Assembly: GCA_027080135.1 (NCBI GenBank)
Contig: JALWUJ010000003.1
Span: 1 to 32,313 of the forward strand
DNA: 32,313 nt
Reading direction: 5' to 3'
Origin: Flavobacteriaceae bacterium
GTDB taxonomy: Bacteria; Bacteroidota; Bacteroidia; Flavobacteriales; Flavobacteriaceae
Under the pieces are notes generated by a model, which saw only the letters and a list, made by a program, of their open reading frames with translations, had not been told where the DNA came from and did no database searches. The position numbers were made by a program, and so were the translations under genes. Position 1 is the stretch's first letter; each line of letters begins with the position of its first letter. This document shows positions 24,044 to 31,353 of this stretch, piece after piece.

Positions 24044-25378
24044 ATGAATGATGAAGTTCAAAACAAAGGAATACTGCCTACTGAAGACTGTGACCTGAAC
24101 ACTTCTTCCGTACTAGTTATATCTTACTATTGGCCACCAGCAGGAGGTCCAGGCGTACAACGTTGGTTAAAATTTGTAACTTACTTTAGAGAATTTGGAA
24201 TTAACCCCATTGTATTTATTCCTGAAAATCCACATTATCCGCTACAAGATAAATCCTTATTGAAGGAAGTCCCAAAGGAAATTAAAATTATTCGTTTTCC
24301 TATTAAAGAGCCTTATGGTTTTGCAAAAATGTTTTCAAAAAAGAAAACCAATAAGGTGAGTAGTGGGATAATTTCAAATAAAAAACAATCGATTATAGAA
24401 AATGCAATGCTTTGGGTAAGAGGTAATTTTTTTATTCCCGATGCTCGTGTTGGTTGGGTAAAACCTTCGGTTGATTTTCTTCAAAATTACATTGAAGAAA
24501 ATCATATAAAGCAAATAATTACTTCTGGACCACCACATAGTTTGCATTTAATAGGAATGCAATTAAAAGAAAAAACAGGTGTAAAATGGTTGGCAGATTT
24601 TCGGGATCCTTGGACGACAATTCATTATCATAAATTGCTTAGATTGAGTAAATCTTCAGAAAAAAAGCATAAAGATTTAGAACGGAAAGTATTAAATGAA
24701 GCCGACCAAATTGTGGTAACAAGCCAGAATACTAAGACGGAATTTTTAGAGATTACAAGTCAACCTATTGAGGTGATTACCAATGGATTTGAAGCTTTGG
24801 AAGAGAGTACAATTCAATTAGACAAAAAATTTACTTTGGTGCATATAGGCTCCTTATTAAGCAACCGAAACCCAGAAGTATTATGGAAAGTACTTTCTGA
24901 TGTTGCTCAAAGTAACACTGAATTTAAAAAGGATTTACAAATAAAATTAGTTGGGATTGTTAGCGAAGAAATTAAAGCAAAAATTAAAGAAAGTGGTTTA
25001 AATGAAAATCTTGAAATTGTTGGTTATGTTACGCATAAAGAGGCCATTCAGTTTCAACTAAAAGGGCAAGTATTACTTTTAATTGAGATGGATACTCCCG
25101 AAACAAAAGCTATTATTCCAGGAAAGTTATTTGAGTATTTAGCAGCAAAAAGACCGATTCTAGCAATAGGACCAGAGGGAAGTGATGTTACTTCAATTAT
25201 TTCAGAAACTCAATCGGGGAGCTATTTTTTATATTCAGAAGCAGTACAGTTAAAAAATCAACTTTTGTATTATTACAAAAAATATAAACAAGGTAGTTTG
25301 GTTTCAGAATCTAAAAATATTTCAAAATATAGTAGGAGAGAGTTGACCGAGAAAATGGCAATGTTGCTAAAAAAATAA
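24044..25378 (+). CDS. Glycosyltransferase family 4-like protein
   Basis: A 444-residue GT-B glycosyltransferase. The family start is VLVISYYWPPAGGPGVQRWLKFVTYFREFGINP, a glycine-rich donor-side loop near residue 35. Later comes TLVHIGSLLSNRNPEVL at the start of the C-terminal Rossmann domain and IPGKLFEYLAAKRPILAIGPEGSD, the nucleotide-sugar-binding helix. Substrate cannot be read from sequence. The first 22 residues (MNDEVQNKGILPTEDCDLNTSS) precede the usual first strand. They look like low-complexity intergenic sequence brought into frame, since the DNA before them reads as repeats of AATGTTGAA/AATGAATGATGAA. It follows the YfhO-family gene by 88 bases, so a glycan-assembly pair is plausible. 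Confidence 0.87.
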   Translation: MNDEVQNKGILPTEDCDLNTSSVLVISYYWPPAGGPGVQRWLKFVTYFREFGINPIVFIPENPHYPLQDKSLLKEVPKEIKIIRFPIKEPYGFAKMFSKKKTNKVSSGIISNKKQSIIENAMLWVRGNFFIPDARVGWVKPSVDFLQNYIEENHIKQIITSGPPHSLHLIGMQLKEKTGVKWLADFRDPWTTIHYHKLLRLSKSSEKKHKDLERKVLNEADQIVVTSQNTKTEFLEITSQPIEVITNGFEALEESTIQLDKKFTLVHIGSLLSNRNPEVLWKVLSDVAQSNTEFKKDLQIKLVGIVSEEIKAKIKESGLNENLEIVGYVTHKEAIQFQLKGQVLLLIEMDTPETKAIIPGKLFEYLAAKRPILAIGPEGSDVTSIISETQSGSYFLYSEAVQLKNQLLYYYKKYKQGSLVSESKNISKYSRRELTEKMAMLLKK

Positions 25379-25412
25379 AACCCTCAAAAAGTTTTCACTT
25401 TACAAGGGTTTT
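25377..25412. terminator. Bidirectional terminator between convergent genes
   Basis: Outer stem AAAACCCT (25377-25384) pairs with AGGGTTTT (25405-25412), and inner stem AAAGT (25388-25392) with ACTTT (25397-25401). A-rich on the left and T/A on the right, it overlaps the glycosyltransferase stop codon by two bases. Confidence 0.7.
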
Positions 25413-25431
25413 AAAAACTAACCAACCAAAA
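25409..25431 (-). repeat. 23-base repeat in the 3' UTR of the Ser/Arg-rich gene (copy 1)
   Basis: Identical over 23 bases to 26710-26732. It begins at the terminator stem and ends three bases short of the stop codon at 25434-25436. On the minus strand its core reads GGTTGGTTAGTTTTT. Confidence 0.75.
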
Positions 25432-25433
25432 TT

Positions 25434-26528
25434 TTATAATCCTCTGCCTCTTTTAGAAGTTGTTCTTCCAGATTTTGAAGAGGATTTATATGTTGAAGAA
25501 CTTCTCTTATTAGTGTTTGAAGCAACTGCTTTTCTAGGATTTCCTTTATAAGAATTACTTCTACTAACATTTGAAGTTTCTTTTTTTCTGTTTGTTGTTG
25601 CCACTCTTCGGTTACTGGAATGAGTACCTTTATTTGTAACATTACTGCTTCTTTTGTAAGAAGCTTTTCGTGTTTGCGTTTTTTTTTCAGAATTAGAATT
25701 ATATCGAGAACTACTAGAGTTTCTTTTTGAAATTGTAGCATAACTTCTTTTAGAAATTGCACTGTTACTTCTTGAGTTTCTTGTTTCTGAAATATTTCTT
25801 CTATTAGATTTATAATCTCTATTTACGGCAGTTCTTCCGTTTTTGTAATGTATTCTACTTCCTGGTTTGTTAAAACTTCTTCTTCCATTTGTGTAAGAAA
25901 TATTGCTTCTTCCTCTGTTAGAATAGTAATTTGAATGTACCGAATAACTATATCTTGTTGGATGATAATATCTGCGATAAGGATAATTATATACTATGCA
26001 ACTTGAATAAATTGGAGGTGTGTAAAAAACGTGCCAAGGTCTATAAACATAGTAATAGTTGTAAGGGTTTATATAACCTGTATAGTAAGAATAATAACCA
26101 TATCTGTTATAGTGGATGTACATTCCTCCAATTTGAACCACACGTCTGTCGTTATAACGAATATCTACATTTCCTGCTTGAATAATACGTCCAAATTCGT
26201 CGTAATATATAGGGACATTTTCAATTTGAATTACCGCTCCATAATCGTCATATTGAACATACATGTCGTAATTAAAACCTGAATTATAACTGATATTCAC
26301 ATTTGGAGAACTGATAATCAAGCTAGTATTGTTTCCATTGTAATTACCTAAATAAGTAAAATCGAATTGCCCATCTGGATACACCGAAAACTCAACATTC
26401 TGTTCTGTGAAAATGTATGATTTACCATAACCGTTTCCGTAATAATTATTGTTTTGTTCTTCTGAAGCTATTACAGAAAATATACTTACAAAGAAGATTC
26501 CGATTGCTAATGTGATTGATTTTTTCAT
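25434..26528 (-). CDS. Exported Tyr/Asn-rich then Ser/Arg/Lys-rich protein, function unknown
   Basis: A 364-residue secreted protein. I take the ATG at 26528, which starts a clear signal peptide (MKKSITLAIGIFFVSIFSVIAS); an open frame continues 25 codons upstream over the promoter. The N-terminal half is beta-rich and full of Tyr, Asn and Gly, with a tandem motif like YDEFGRIIQAGNVDIRYNDR and VVQIGGMYIHYNRYGY. A YYxxY-rich stretch (PYNYYYVYRPWH) follows. From about residue 190 to the end it is low-complexity Ser/Arg/Lys/Asn, strongly basic, with repeated KRS, SNR and SSS. Basic tails like this bind polyanions such as surface polysaccharide or DNA, but no function is known. A sigma-54-like promoter precedes it. 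Confidence 0.75.
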   Translation of the reverse strand: MKKSITLAIGIFFVSIFSVIASEEQNNNYYGNGYGKSYIFTEQNVEFSVYPDGQFDFTYLGNYNGNNTSLIISSPNVNISYNSGFNYDMYVQYDDYGAVIQIENVPIYYDEFGRIIQAGNVDIRYNDRRVVQIGGMYIHYNRYGYYSYYTGYINPYNYYYVYRPWHVFYTPPIYSSCIVYNYPYRRYYHPTRYSYSVHSNYYSNRGRSNISYTNGRRSFNKPGSRIHYKNGRTAVNRDYKSNRRNISETRNSRSNSAISKRSYATISKRNSSSSRYNSNSEKKTQTRKASYKRSSNVTNKGTHSSNRRVATTNRKKETSNVSRSNSYKGNPRKAVASNTNKRSSSTYKSSSKSGRTTSKRGRGL

Positions 26529-26580
26529 AACGTTGAAATTTAGGTTAAACATTCTTTTTTGATTGTTCAATGTTATATTA

Positions 26581-26596
26581 CCAACGACCGTGCCAA
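26581..26596 (-). promoter_or_regulatory. Sigma-54-like promoter of the Ser/Arg-rich gene (weak -12)
   Basis: Minus strand from 26596 reads TTGGCACGGTCGTTGG. The -24 part TGGCACG fits the consensus and the spacing is right (ten bases between GG and the -12 pair), but the -12 pair is GG, not GC. It shares TGGCACGGT with the promoter at 26774-26790. The start would lie near 26570, about 42 bases before the ATG. Confidence 0.5.
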
Positions 26597-26668
26597 AAAC
26601 CACAAAGTCAATATTTACACTACTTTATAGGTGTTTTTAAGGTAAGTTAAATTTGGAAGTAAAAAGAA

Positions 26669-26713
26669 TTTTATAAAAAATCCGCTTTCAGGACAAACCT
26701 GAAAACGGATTTT
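26669..26713 (-). terminator. Strong intrinsic terminator of the candidate sRNA (and of uvrA)
   Basis: Sixteen-pair stem 26677-26692 with 26698-26713, loop five bases. Its one imperfect pair is a U-G wobble on the minus strand but a mismatch on the plus strand. It is followed on the minus strand by T6. This favours use by minus-strand transcripts. Confidence 0.85.
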
Positions 26714-26732
26714 AAAAACTAACCAACCAAAA
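26710..26732 (-). repeat. 23-base repeat next to the sRNA terminator (copy 2)
   Basis: Identical over 23 bases to 25409-25431, and placed the same way relative to a terminator stem. The similarity fades after four more bases. Confidence 0.75.
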
Positions 26733-26773
26733 CTTTAAATGAAAAGTAATTATTACTTTACGGAAATACAATT

Positions 26774-26790
26774 TGCAATCACCGTGCCAT
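26774..26790 (-). promoter_or_regulatory. Consensus sigma-54 promoter with no gene after it
   Basis: Minus strand from 26790 reads ATGGCACGGTGATTGCA. TGGCACG, ten bases between GG and GC, and TTGCA all match the sigma-54 consensus. Downstream there is only the candidate sRNA. Confidence 0.75.
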
Positions 26791-26817
26791 AGAAATAATC
26801 TTTTGTTGGTTTATGAT

Positions 26818-29604
26818 TTATTTAACAAAAAGCTTTTCAGAAAGATATTTTGCAGTGTATGATTCTTTATTTTTAATGACCTCTTCAGGAGTACCTTGTG
26901 CGATTATATTTCCTCCTTTTTCACCACCTTCAAGCCCAAGATCTATAATATGATCGGCACATTTAATTAAATCAATATTATGTTCAACCACAATTACCGT
27001 ATGCCCTTTTTCTAACAAAGCATAAAATGAAGCAAGGAGTTTATTAATATCGTGAAAATGAAGTCCCGTAGTAGGTTCATCAAAAATAAACAAGGCTTTG
27101 TCTTTGGTGTTTCCTTTTACTAAAAAGGATGCGAGTTTTATACGTTGTGCTTCACCACCAGAAAGGGTAGAGGAACTTTGCCCCAATTGTACATAACCCA
27201 AACCAACATCTTGTAGCGGTTGTAATTTGTTGGTAATTTTAGTTTCGTTGTGAGTTTTGAAAAAAGCAATGGCTTCATCTACCGTCATTGTTAAAATGTC
27301 GTGAATATTTTTATGAAAGAAATTTACCTCTAACACTTCCTTTTTAAATCGTCTTCCTTTACAGACATCGCATTCTAAATGAACATCTGCCATAAATTGC
27401 ATTTCGATAGTAACTTCTCCTTCACCCTTACAATTTTCACAACGACCTCCGTCAACATTAAACGAAAAATGTTTGGCTTTATAACCTCTAATGTCCGAAA
27501 GTTTTTGACGAGCAAACAAATTACGAATGTCATCGTAAGCTTTTATATAGGTCACAGGATTGGAGCGACTAGACCTTCCTATTGGATTCTGATCGATAAA
27601 TTCGACATTCTTAATGCTTTTAAAATTTCCTTCCAATTTTGAAAACTGACCTGGTTTTTCACCATAACCACCAATTTCTTTTAAAAGGGCAGGATATAGA
27701 ATTTTCTTTATCAAGGAGCTTTTTCCACTTCCTGAAACACCTGTAATTGCAGTAAAACATCCTAGTGGAAATTCTACGTCAATGTTTTTTAAATTATGTT
27801 GTCGAGCACCTTTAAGCTGAATTGAAATAGTAGATGTTCTTCTTTTTGAAGGGACCTCAATAGAAAGATCACCATTTAAATATTTAGCAGTTAATGATTC
27901 AGATTTTAAAATATCATTAAAAGTTCCTGTTGCCACTACTTCGCCACCAAAAGTTCCAGCTTCTGGTCCGATATCGATAATTTCATCTGCAGCTTTCATA
28001 ATGTCTTCATCGTGTTCTACTACAATTACTGTATTTCCTAAATCACGAAGTTTTTTAAGCACTTCAATTAAACGCTCGGTATCTTTTGGGTGAAGACCAA
28101 TACTAGGTTCGTCTAGAATATACATAGAACCCACCAAACTGCTTCCCAAAGAAGTTGCTAAGTTAATACGTTGCGATTCGCCTCCAGAAAGGGTGTTGGA
28201 TTTTCGGTTAATCGTTAAATAACTTAAACCTACATCTAAAAGGAATTGAATGCGATTATTAATTTCAATCAATAGTCGTTTTGCAATTTTCTGGTCGTAT
28301 TTGTCAAGTTCTAAGTGTTTGAAAAATTGGGCTACTTTTTCTAAAGGTAATTCTACCAATTCCTGAATGGATGTTCCATTAATTTTTACATAACTTGCTT
28401 CCTTTCTAAGTCTTTTTCCTTTACAAGTGCTGCATTTTGTTTTTCCACGATAGCGAGAAAGCATTACTCTGTTCTGTATTTTATAACTTTTTGAAGTTAA
28501 TTCTTCAAAAAACTCACTCAATCCTGTAAAGTATTTATTTCCGTCCCAAACCAATTGTTTTTGTTCTTCTGAAAGTTGAAACCAAGGTTTGTGTATAGGA
28601 AAATCAAATTTATATGCCGAATTTACTAATTGGTCACGATACCAACTCATACTCTCGCCACGCCAAGGAAAAATGGCATTTTCAAAAACCGAAAGAGCGG
28701 TGTTAGGAATTACCAATTCTTCATCAATTCCTATTACATCACCATATCCTTCACAAGTTTCACAGGCTCCATAGGGATTGTTAAAACTGAATAAATGTAC
28801 ATTGGGAGTTAAAAATGAAATTCCGTCTGCTTCAAAACGATTGTTGAATTCAGTAATAGTATTATCCGATAATTTTACAATATATATTTCTCCTTTTCCT
28901 TCAAAAAAAGCTATTTCAATGGCATCTGCTAAACGGTTATAAAAATCTTCATCTTTTTTTGTGATGATGCGATCTACTACTAAATCTATTTTCTTTGGAA
29001 GTGATTTTCCCTTTAATTCATCTAATCTAACAATTGCATTATCAATTTTAACTCGTGCATACCCTTGTTGTGATAAAGCTTTTAGTTTGTTTTCCATTGT
29101 TCGCCCTTCTTCTAATTGAATAGGAGCGAGGAGGAGGAGTTTTTCATTAATAGGGAAAGACTTGATAAGTTTTACTACGTCTGATGTGTTGTCTTTTTTT
29201 ACTACTCTTCCTGAAATTGGTGAAATTGTTTTACCAATTCGAGTATATAAAAGTTTTAGATAATCATAGATTTCAGTGGAAGTTCCAACAGTAGATCGAG
29301 GGTTGGTAGAATTAACTTTTTGTTCGATAGCAATGGCAGGAGAAATTCCTTTAATAGTATCCACTTTGGGTTTGTTTAGTCTTCCTAAAAACTGACGTGC
29401 ATAAGATGATAAGCTTTCTACGTATCTGCGTTGCCCTTCTGCGTATAGTGTGTCAAATGCCAAGCTTGATTTTCCGCTACCCGATAATCCTGTTATTACA
29501 ACCAATTTGTTTCGAGGAATTCTAACTGAAATATTTTTTAGATTATGTAATCTGGCTCCTTGAATTAGAATGTTATTTTTGGTATTTATAGTGTCAGAAT
29601 TCAA
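26818..29604 (-). CDS. uvrA: Excinuclease ABC subunit UvrA
   Basis: A 928-residue UvrA, close to the usual 940. Two ABC ATPase modules are present. The first has Walker A GLSGSGKSS (39-47) and the signature LSGGESQRINLA with Walker B MYILDEPSIGLHP. The second has Walker A GVSGSGKSS and LSGGEAQRIKLA with LFIFDEPTTGLHF. Zinc ligands are visible in CETCEGYG, CSTCKGKR and the CENCKGEG...CDVCKGRRF module that supports DNA binding. It finds bulky lesions and loads UvrB in nucleotide excision repair. uvrB and uvrC are not in the window. A -7 box (TATCTTTG, minus 29641-29634) gives a short leader. The nearest terminator downstream is the one at 26669-26713. Confidence 0.97.
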   Translation of the reverse strand: MNSDTINTKNNILIQGARLHNLKNISVRIPRNKLVVITGLSGSGKSSLAFDTLYAEGQRRYVESLSSYARQFLGRLNKPKVDTIKGISPAIAIEQKVNSTNPRSTVGTSTEIYDYLKLLYTRIGKTISPISGRVVKKDNTSDVVKLIKSFPINEKLLLLAPIQLEEGRTMENKLKALSQQGYARVKIDNAIVRLDELKGKSLPKKIDLVVDRIITKKDEDFYNRLADAIEIAFFEGKGEIYIVKLSDNTITEFNNRFEADGISFLTPNVHLFSFNNPYGACETCEGYGDVIGIDEELVIPNTALSVFENAIFPWRGESMSWYRDQLVNSAYKFDFPIHKPWFQLSEEQKQLVWDGNKYFTGLSEFFEELTSKSYKIQNRVMLSRYRGKTKCSTCKGKRLRKEASYVKINGTSIQELVELPLEKVAQFFKHLELDKYDQKIAKRLLIEINNRIQFLLDVGLSYLTINRKSNTLSGGESQRINLATSLGSSLVGSMYILDEPSIGLHPKDTERLIEVLKKLRDLGNTVIVVEHDEDIMKAADEIIDIGPEAGTFGGEVVATGTFNDILKSESLTAKYLNGDLSIEVPSKRRTSTISIQLKGARQHNLKNIDVEFPLGCFTAITGVSGSGKSSLIKKILYPALLKEIGGYGEKPGQFSKLEGNFKSIKNVEFIDQNPIGRSSRSNPVTYIKAYDDIRNLFARQKLSDIRGYKAKHFSFNVDGGRCENCKGEGEVTIEMQFMADVHLECDVCKGRRFKKEVLEVNFFHKNIHDILTMTVDEAIAFFKTHNETKITNKLQPLQDVGLGYVQLGQSSSTLSGGEAQRIKLASFLVKGNTKDKALFIFDEPTTGLHFHDINKLLASFYALLEKGHTVIVVEHNIDLIKCADHIIDLGLEGGEKGGNIIAQGTPEEVIKNKESYTAKYLSEKLFVK

Positions 29605-29633
29605 TTTTTAGTAAAAAGTATTGATGAATCTTG

Positions 29634-29641
29634 CAAAGATA
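29634..29641 (-). promoter_or_regulatory. -7 box of uvrA
   Basis: Minus-strand TATCTTTG, exact TAnnTTTG match, 30 bases before the ATG. I see no SOS-like palindrome that I can defend. Confidence 0.55.
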
Positions 29642-29707
29642 CCACTAACAAATTGAGATAAGAAAAAAGGATAAAATATATTTTTTTAACAAAAAAGTTT
29701 AATTTTT

Positions 29708-29740
29708 TTTGCATTTGTTAAATGTTTGTTATTATATTTA
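29708..29740 (+). promoter_or_regulatory. Promoter of the ECF sigma factor gene
   Basis: TTTG (29708-29711), a 21-base spacer and TATATTTA (29733-29740, one base off TAnnTTTG). This predicts a leader of about 110 bases. The leader holds a hairpin (AAACAAC 29811-29817 with GTTGTTT 29831-29837) just before the ATG at 29857. Confidence 0.45.
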
Positions 29741-29856
29741 CCCACATATTAACAAATAAATTTTATTGCCTATAGCATAATACTACTTTTTTAAATAAAT
29801 AATATTAACTAAACAACCCCCATAAATATAGTTGTTTGATATTTAAAAGTACTGTT

Positions 29857-30441
29857 ATGAAAAAAAACGAATCTACAGATGCACAATTAGTTGGTGCATA
29901 TATAAAAGGCGATGAAAGTGCAATAAGCGAATTAATCACTAGGCACAAGCAAAAAATATATAGCTTTATCTATTCTAAGGTTTACGATAGAGATGTTACC
30001 GAAGATATTTTTCAGGATACTTTTATTAAAGTAATTAACACTTTAAAAAGAGGAGCATATAACGAAGAAGGAAAATTTATTCCTTGGGTAATGAGAATAT
30101 CTCATAATTTGGTGATTGATCACTTTAGAAAAAACAGTAGAATGCCAAAATTTGAAAATAATTCGGATTTTAATATATTTTCTGTTCTTTGTGATGGATC
30201 ATTAAATGCAGAAAAGAAAATGATTAAAGGACAGGTAGAGAACGACTTAAGAAGGTTGGTTCAGGAATTGCCCGAAGATCAGAAAGAAGTATTGTTAATG
30301 CGTGTTTACAAAGAAATGAGCTTTAAAGATATTAGTGAACAAACAGGAGTTAGTATTAATACTGCTTTGGGAAGAATGAGATATGCACTTATAAATTTAC
30401 GCAAAGTAATTGATAAACATAATATTGTGTTAACTAATTAA
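29857..30441 (+). CDS. ECF-type RNA polymerase sigma-70 family sigma factor
   Basis: A 194-residue group 4 sigma factor. I start at the ATG at 29857 (MKKNESTDAQLV), since the upstream in-frame ATG (29836) adds only seven residues and overlaps the hairpin. Region 2 (KIYSFIYSKVYDRDVTEDIFQDTFIKVI) recognises the -10 and core polymerase. The linker is short. Region 4 (LVQELPEDQKEVLLMRVYKEMSFKDISEQTGVSINTALGRMRYALINLRK) carries the helix-turn-helix for the -35 element. Most Bacteroidota ECF factors are paired with a FecR-like anti-sigma and a TonB receptor, and none is present here. A 50-residue small protein follows 59 bases later. The signal and regulon are unknown. Confidence 0.93.
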   Translation: MKKNESTDAQLVGAYIKGDESAISELITRHKQKIYSFIYSKVYDRDVTEDIFQDTFIKVINTLKRGAYNEEGKFIPWVMRISHNLVIDHFRKNSRMPKFENNSDFNIFSVLCDGSLNAEKKMIKGQVENDLRRLVQELPEDQKEVLLMRVYKEMSFKDISEQTGVSINTALGRMRYALINLRKVIDKHNIVLTN

Positions 30442-30464
30442 TACAATAAAACATTTTTTGCTTC

Positions 30465-30484
30465 GTTAGTAATTTAATACTAAC
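30465..30484 (+). other. Hairpin in the leader of the small gene
   Basis: GTTAGTA (30465-30471) pairs with TACTAAC (30478-30484), loop ATTTAA. It is not followed by a T run, so it is not a terminator. It lies 16 bases before the ATG of the small protein and could affect its translation. Confidence 0.45.
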
Positions 30485-30500
30485 CTTAAAAAGCAGTTTT

Positions 30501-30653
30501 ATGCAAAAAATGTACTCTAAAACCTCACGATTGGAGCACGTGAAAAAAAACATGGTTCCTAAAGAAGAAACAATTAAATTTCTTCTGGATTACTCAAAGG
30601 CTTTAAGTGTTATAGATTATAATAAATTGAAGTTTGAAGCACTTCTAAACTAA
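30501..30653 (+). CDS. Small conserved-type protein downstream of the ECF sigma factor (50 aa)
   Basis: A 50-codon frame starting MQKMYSKTSRLEHVKKNMVP and ending in KLKFEALLN. The composition is normal for a protein, not random: a basic N-terminus (K, R), the segment KEETIKFLLDYSKALSVI, which would form a helix, and a short strand. It follows the sigma factor by 59 bases on the same strand and ends just before a strong terminator, so it belongs to that transcript. I have seen short proteins of this type after ECF factors in Flavobacteriaceae, but I cannot name a family. It is too short to be a classical FecR-type anti-sigma; a regulatory role is a guess. Confidence 0.65.
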   Translation: MQKMYSKTSRLEHVKKNMVPKEETIKFLLDYSKALSVIDYNKLKFEALLN

Positions 30654-30661
30654 ACTTTGGG

Positions 30662-30692
30662 AAAACCTCGAAAGAAATTTCGAGGTTTTTTT
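30662..30692. terminator. Bidirectional terminator between the small gene and nth
   Basis: Twelve-pair perfect stem (30662-30673 with 30678-30689) closed by a GAAA tetraloop and followed by T on the plus strand. On the minus strand the T run comes from the complement of the leading AAAA, already in the stem. It lies nine bases after the small gene's stop and overlaps the nth stop codon. Confidence 0.85.
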
Positions 30693-31347
30693 ATGCCTTA
30701 TTTTTATAATATTCTTTGATAACAGATTTACGACCAATAGTTTTTGTAATCACATCTTTTTCTATGTTCCATCCCCGAGCAGGAGAATACTGTCTTCCAT
30801 AAAAAATAATCTGAAGATGTAATTTATTCCATAAATCTTTTGGGAACAATCTTTTGGCATCTTTTTCCGTTTGTACTACATTCTTCCCATTGCTTAATCC
30901 CCAACGATACATTAGTCTGTGTATGTGGGTGTCTACAGGAAATGCTGGAATATTAAAAGCTTGTGACATTACCACACTTGCTGTTTTATGACCCACAGAA
31001 GGTAGGGCTTCTAAAGTTTCGTAAGTGTTGGGAACAATTCCGTTATATTTTTCAATTAATATTTTAGAAAGACCATAAATTCCTTTAGATTTCATTGGGG
31101 AAAGCCCAACTGGTTTAATGATTTCTCTAATTTCTTCAATAGAAAGTTTTACCATATCGTATGGATTATCTGCAAGTTCAAACAAAATAGGTGTGATTTT
31201 ATTTACGCCTTTGTCGGTACTTTGTGCAGAGAGCAAAACCGCAATTAATAAAGTGTAGGGATTTTTATGTTCTAAAGGAATTGGTGTTTCTGGGAATAAT
31301 TTATTTAAAGTATTAATTACGAATGTTACCTTCTCTTGTTTTGTCAT
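30691..31347 (-). CDS. nth: Endonuclease III-type DNA glycosylase lacking the iron-sulfur cysteines
   Basis: A 218-residue HhH-GPD glycosylase/AP lyase that removes oxidised pyrimidines. The helix-hairpin-helix is LPSVGHKTASVV with the catalytic Lys121, and the GPD motif gives Asp139 in FPVDTHIHR. I use the ATG at 31347 (MTKQEKVTF); the open frame continues 21 codons upstream, but there it would overlap the divergent bcp promoter. The E. coli enzyme ends in a C-x6-C-x2-C-x5-C loop binding [4Fe-4S]. Here that place reads YGRQYSPARGWNIEKDVI with no cysteine, so the cluster is absent. It is divergent from bcp with a 29-base shared promoter space. Confidence 0.93.
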   Translation of the reverse strand: MTKQEKVTFVINTLNKLFPETPIPLEHKNPYTLLIAVLLSAQSTDKGVNKITPILFELADNPYDMVKLSIEEIREIIKPVGLSPMKSKGIYGLSKILIEKYNGIVPNTYETLEALPSVGHKTASVVMSQAFNIPAFPVDTHIHRLMYRWGLSNGKNVVQTEKDAKRLFPKDLWNKLHLQIIFYGRQYSPARGWNIEKDVITKTIGRKSVIKEYYKNKA

Positions 31348-31353
31348 TTTATG

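Larger units (their letters stand above)
26669..26763 (-). ncRNA. Candidate sigma-54-dependent small RNA between uvrA and the Ser/Arg-rich gene
   Basis: Runs from the predicted start near 26763 to the T tail of the terminator near 26670, about 85-95 nt. It has no ATG on the minus strand. It contains an imperfect 5' hairpin (the AAAGTAAT-A-ATTACTTT palindrome at 26745-26761), a mostly unpaired U/G-rich middle (GUUUUGGUUGGUUAGUUUUU) and a strong 3' terminator hairpin. The middle and the first terminator bases are identical to the 3' UTR of the neighbouring gene. The alternative is a relic of a duplicated gene whose coding part was lost, or simply a uvrA 3' UTR and terminator. No expression data are available to me. 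Confidence 0.5.

Noticed and set aside
25418-25762. Overlapping minus-strand frame of 114 codons in the 3' half of the Ser/Arg-rich gene
   Set aside because: It lies in another frame of a real signal-peptide-bearing gene with biased composition. Low-complexity DNA keeps alternate frames open by chance, and no start signal or domain is visible.
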